In this document: piece after piece, positions 5,104 to 5,575 of the stretch | How positions within the stretch are numbered: position 1 is the stretch's first letter | Layout of the letters: every line of letters begins with the position of its first letter | Assembly (NCBI GenBank): GCA_038246575.1 | Contig: JBBRVU010000237.1 | Span: 1-5,575, forward strand | From: JACCUZ01 sp038246575 | GTDB lineage: Bacteria; Actinomycetota; Actinomycetes; JACCUZ01 | Reading direction: 5' to 3' | DNA length: 5,575 nucleotides | Translations under genes and position numbers: made by a program | Notes under the pieces: model-generated | The model's input: the letters and a program-made list of their open reading frames with translations, nothing else | Database searches by the model: none | Told to the model about the DNA's origin: nothing

Positions 5104-5575
5104 GCTGAGACCTCCGTAGGAGTGCGGTGGATGTACGTCGGGTGACGCCACCGGAGCGGCGTGCGGTGTTGGCCCGCCGGGCGAGCAGGTAGACCTCGCA
5201 GCCGAGGCAGACGCCGAATGCCGCGTTGAGGAAGGCGGCCGCCAGCGCCGCGGCGACGGCGGCGATCGCCACGACGGCCCAGCCGGCCGCGACACCGAGG
5301 AGCGCGAGCAGCGCGAATCCGAGCCCGACACCTTGGGCGAAGCGCACCGGGCGCGCGTCCTCCCGCTCGACCGGCGGTCCGAGGCGGGGGCGCACGACGG
5401 TGCGGAACAGCCAGGTGTACGGGGAGCGACCGGCCAGCCCCAGGGCGAACACGACGCTCTGCCCGAGCAGCAACCAGGCACTGCCGGTGACCAGGACCAG
5501 CGCGAGGACCACGGTGGTCAGACCGGCGGCCGCACGGGGTCCGCGCGGGTCGAGCAGAGTTGGCGAAGACGCCAT
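5090..5575 (-). CDS. DUF4395 integral membrane protein
   Basis: The visible 161 residues start at an ATG occupying the last three bases of the window; a longer protein starting outside cannot be excluded, but MASSPTLLDPRGPRAAAGLT resembles a normal DUF4395 beginning. Hydrophobic stretches lie at about 17-38, 40-49, 81-98 and 99-121. The family hallmarks are the loop RTVVRPRLGPP (58-68) with downstream RFAQ (78-81) and the terminal FGVCLGCEVYLLARR (120-134), which contains a CXXC pair, C123/C126. The last 25 residues are basic and probably cytoplasmic. The reaction is unknown. DUF4395 genes accompany thiosulfate sulfurtransferase and thioredoxin-like genes in actinobacteria, so a membrane redox or sulfur-handling role is plausible. 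Its 3' end overlaps sseA by 14 nt. A thioredoxin-like thiX gene might lie just upstream, outside the window. Confidence 0.9.
   Translation of the reverse strand: MASSPTLLDPRGPRAAAGLTTVVLALVLVTGSAWLLLGQSVVFALGLAGRSPYTWLFRTVVRPRLGPPVEREDARPVRFAQGVGLGFALLALLGVAAGWAVVAIAAVAAALAAAFLNAAFGVCLGCEVYLLARRANTARRSGGVTRRTSTALLRRSQHEHS
5111..5115 (-). promoter_or_regulatory. Ribosome binding site of sseA
   Basis: GGAGG on the minus strand lies 7 nt before ATG 5103. It fixes the sseA start even though the open frame extends far upstream through the DUF4395 gene. Confidence 0.8.

Noticed and set aside
5104..5481. N-terminal extension of the sulfurtransferase
   Set aside because: It overlaps the DUF4395 gene in a Ser/Arg-rich shadow frame, while ATG 5103 has a strong RBS and the right family length.

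Overview
This window is high-GC DNA with strong GC bias at third codon positions and compact, overlapping genes. The encoded proteins (DUF1416/SseC, DUF4395, a Nur-type Fur protein, an FABP/nitrobindin-like protein) point to an actinobacterium. A Nocardioidaceae-like member of the Propionibacteriales is plausible, but that placement is inference from family flavour only.

Left part, + strand (1-1438): the 3' portion of an Ala/Glu/Gln/Arg-rich, probably coiled-coil protein whose start lies outside the window. Its first 226 bases include an almost perfect 60-bp tandem repeat. It is followed after 28 bp by dtd, the D-aminoacyl-tRNA deacylase.

Middle and right parts, - strand, read from right to left: DUF4395 membrane protein (its start codon is at the window edge), sseA (thiosulfate sulfurtransferase), sseC (DUF1416), a 478-bp stretch with no convincing gene, a small one-helix membrane protein, an FABP/nitrobindin-like beta-barrel protein, a nur-like Fur-family regulator, and ygfZ, which converges on dtd with a 26-bp gap. 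Nearly all junctions are overlapping stops and starts (14 nt, TGATG, ATGA, ATGA, and GTGA or a 2-nt gap), so this looks like one translationally coupled sulfur / Fe-S / metal-homeostasis operon. From memory, M. tuberculosis has a comparable thiX-cysA2-sseC2-Rv0813c neighbourhood. Here sseC and the next genes are separated by inserted DNA.

The most unusual structure is in that gap. From 3514 to 3918 there is a nested inverted repeat with two 87-bp arms, each holding two copies of a 26-bp motif 61 bp apart, around a 229-bp core. The outer copies pair with each other at 25/26 and the inner copies at 25/26, while the spacer between motifs in the two arms matches only 21/35. It resembles a REP/BIME- or MITE-like non-autonomous element; I cannot name a known family. 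The 26-bp motif also contains an ATG that opens spurious small reading frames on both strands.
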